The notes below the pieces were generated by a model, which worked only from the letters and a program-made list of their open reading frames with translations, did no database searches and had not been told where the DNA came from. This document shows positions 43,662-45,112 of a stretch of DNA of 45,112 bases, one piece after another. A program made the translations under genes and the position numbers. The stretch comes from Sulfuricaulis sp. (GTDB lineage: Bacteria; Pseudomonadota; Gammaproteobacteria; Acidiferrobacterales; Sulfurifustaceae). The stretch's first letter is position 1, and each line of letters starts with the position of its first letter. Where the stretch lies: positions 1 through 45,112 of the forward strand of contig JANLIC010000317.1 in assembly GCA_024654125.1 (NCBI GenBank). Reading direction: 5' to 3'.

Positions 43662-45112
43662 ATGAGTACTAAAGAAAAACTGCTCCAGGTCGAAAACCTC
43701 AAAACCTGGTTCGACACGCCGGAAGGCATCGTGCGCGCAGTGGACGGGATCGATTTCGATATCGCGCCCGGTGAGACCCTGGCCTTGCTCGGCGAATCCG
43801 GCTGCGGAAAATCCATCTCCGCGTTGTCGCTGCTGCAGCTGGTGCCGGAGCCTGCCGGGAGGATTGTCTCCGGACAGGCGCGACTGTATGGAAAGGACGT
43901 ATTGGCACTGCCTGAGCGCGACATGCGTGCCATCCGTGGGCGGCGCATGGCCATGATTTTCCAGGAACCGCAGACCTCGCTTAACCCGGTGTTGACGGTG
44001 GGCGAACAAATCAGCGAAGCGATCCCGGAGGCTGACAGGCTCAGTCGTAGACAAAAGCGGGACAAGGTGGCCGAGCTGCTCAAGGCCGTTGGCATTGCCG
44101 ATGTCGCGCGGCGCTACGACGAATATCCGTTTCAGCTTTCCGGCGGCATGAAACAGCGCGTCATGATTGCCATGGCGCTCGCGTCCGAGCCCGACTTGCT
44201 GATTGCCGACGAGCCGACCACGGCGCTCGACGTCACCATCCAGGCGCAGATCCTGGCCTTGCTCAGGGAACTGCAAAAGAAAACGGGCATGGCCATCTTG
44301 CTCATCACGCACGATCTCGGGGTTGTGGCCGAAATGGCGGACCGGGTAGCGGTCATGTACGCCGGGCAAATTGTGGAGCTTGCGCCGCAAAAAAAGTTTT
44401 TTTCATCGCCGCAACATCCCTATTCGCAAAAGCTGTTCCGCTCCATTCCCGGGCGGATACAGCGCGGCAACGCGCTTGAGGTCATCCGTGGCAGCGTCCC
44501 CTCGCTGAAGCAGGAATTCCGTGGTTGCCGGTTTGTCGAGCGTTGCGATCATGCCTGGGAACTCTGCCACAAGAAAATCCCCGTCTGGATCGACGAGGAT
44601 GGACGGGGGGTCCGATGCCATCTCTATGATGCGTCGGTGTCGGCACCGGCTTCACCGCTGCCACGGAATACACGCAAAGCCCCGACCAAACCGCCCGCTA
44701 AGCTTGGGGAATCACTGTTGCAGGTACGCGATCTCAAGGTGCACTTCCCGATCCGTCAGGGCATCTTTCAGCAAGTCGTGGGTCACGTAAAAGCGGTTGA
44801 CGGCGTTTCATTGGATATCGCGCGAGGGCGCACGCTGGCGCTGGTGGGTGAATCCGGTTGCGGCAAGACCACTGTCGGAAAGGGCATCCTTCAACTGATA
44901 CCGCCTACATCAGGAAGCGTCGTGTATAACCGGCGCGAGCTGACACAGCTCAAAGGCGAGGAATTGCGCGCCTTGCGGCGGCATTTCCAGATCATTTTCC
45001 AGGACCCCTACGCCTCGCTCAATCCGCGCATGCTGGTGGGCGAAATTCTGGAGGAGGGCTTGCACGCCCAGGAAATCGGCGGTAGCCGGCCGGCACGGCA
45101 GGCGCGGGTGGC
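43662..45112 (+). CDS. Peptide ABC transporter ATPase, two nucleotide-binding domains, 3' end outside window
   Basis: Partial: 483 codons from ATG 43662 to the window end. First domain: Walker A GESGCGKS (about 44-51), Q-loop [10 protein letters not shown], signature LSGGMKQR, Walker B LLIADEPT and H-loop ITHD. It ends in the oligopeptide-type cysteine region [19 protein letters not shown]. After a basic proline-rich linker a second domain begins: [16 protein letters not shown], Walker [11 protein letters not shown]-loop [11 protein letters not shown]; its signature and Walker B lie beyond the edge. This fused form is the YejF/GsiA arrangement, one protein powering a DppBC-type permease pair. 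Members couple ATP hydrolysis to peptide import. Confidence 0.93.
   Translation, partial: MSTKEKLLQVENLKTWFDTPEGIVRAVDGIDFDIAPGETLALLGESGCGKSISALSLLQLVPEPAGRIVSGQARLYGKDVLALPERDMRAIRGRRMAMIFQEPQTSLNPVLTVGEQISEAIPEADRLSRRQKRDKVAELLKAVGIADVARRYDEYPFQLSGGMKQRVMIAMALASEPDLLIADEPTTALDVTIQAQILALLRELQKKTGMAILLITHDLGVVAEMADRVAVMYAGQIVELAPQKKFFSSPQHPYSQKLFRSIPGRIQRGNALEVIRGSVPSLKQEFRGCRFVERCDHAWELCHKKIPVWIDEDGRGVRCHLYDASVSAPASPLPRNTRKAPTKPPAKLGESLLQVRDLKVHFPIRQGIFQQVVGHVKAVDGVSLDIARGRTLALVGESGCGKTTVGKGILQLIPPTSGSVVYNRRELTQLKGEELRALRRHFQIIFQDPYASLNPRMLVGEILEEGLHAQEIGGSRPARQARV

Noticed and set aside
43267-43662. 131-codon frame in the insert before the ATPase
   Set aside because: Arginine/serine/proline-rich translation of a repeat, no start signal.

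Overview
The window is about 45 kb of GC-rich bacterial chromosome, densely coding, with gene order typical of a gammaproteobacterium. Three blocks match well-known gammaproteobacterial (Pseudomonas-like) synteny: LysR / leuC-leuD-leuB-asd-fimV; folD / tRNA cluster / tig-clpP-clpX-lon-hup-tRNA-ppiD; and fabI followed by a dipeptide/oligopeptide ABC transporter. A half-length protein resembling archaeal/bacterial sulfur oxygenase reductase suggests, as inference only, a sulfur-oxidising lineage such as Acidiferrobacterales. No rRNA, CRISPR array, phage, integrase or transposase gene was seen.

Layout. 1-3363: metH (minus, 3' end outside the window). 3364-8170: accessory-looking minus-strand region with the sulfur oxygenase reductase-like protein, an ATP-grasp ligase, a zinc metallopeptidase with no canonical start codon and a TraB/GumN protein, separated by large palindromic repeats. 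8171-12580: MipA/OmpV outer-membrane protein, a small acidic protein, aroC, a small membrane protein, an MFS permease and a convergent unknown gene. 12681-21235: LysR regulator divergent from leuCDB, then asd and fimV. 21246-27097: a seven-gene minus-strand run folD-pgi-mtfA-rhomboid-thyA-folA-outer-membrane barrel. 27098-27721: a gene-free stretch holding three similar inverted-repeat elements. 27722-28511: tRNAs Pro-Arg-His-Lys-Leu. 28773-37518: trigger factor, ClpP, ClpX, Lon, HU, tRNA-Val, tRNA-Asp and PpiD, a protein-quality-control block. 37525-38325: fabI (minus). 38603 to the end: a peptide ABC transporter operon, interrupted by a 391-bp repeat and truncated by the window edge.

Function. 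One-carbon metabolism is well represented (metH, folD, thyA, folA), as are branched-chain and aspartate-family amino-acid synthesis (leuCDB, asd), the shikimate pathway (aroC) and proteostasis (tig, clpPX, lon, ppiD). The unusual content is mostly in the spaces between genes: a family of four modular palindromes (outer stem plus two hairpins, arms differing in sequence but still complementary), a second two-copy repeat sitting at gene 3' ends, two long imperfect inverted repeats, and three tandem TATTGA-armed elements before the tRNA cluster. The most interesting gene is the half-size sulfur oxygenase reductase-like protein at 3734-4192, which keeps the cysteine and HxxxH positions of the iron domain. 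All assignments are from reading the sequence and remembered family features; no database search was run.
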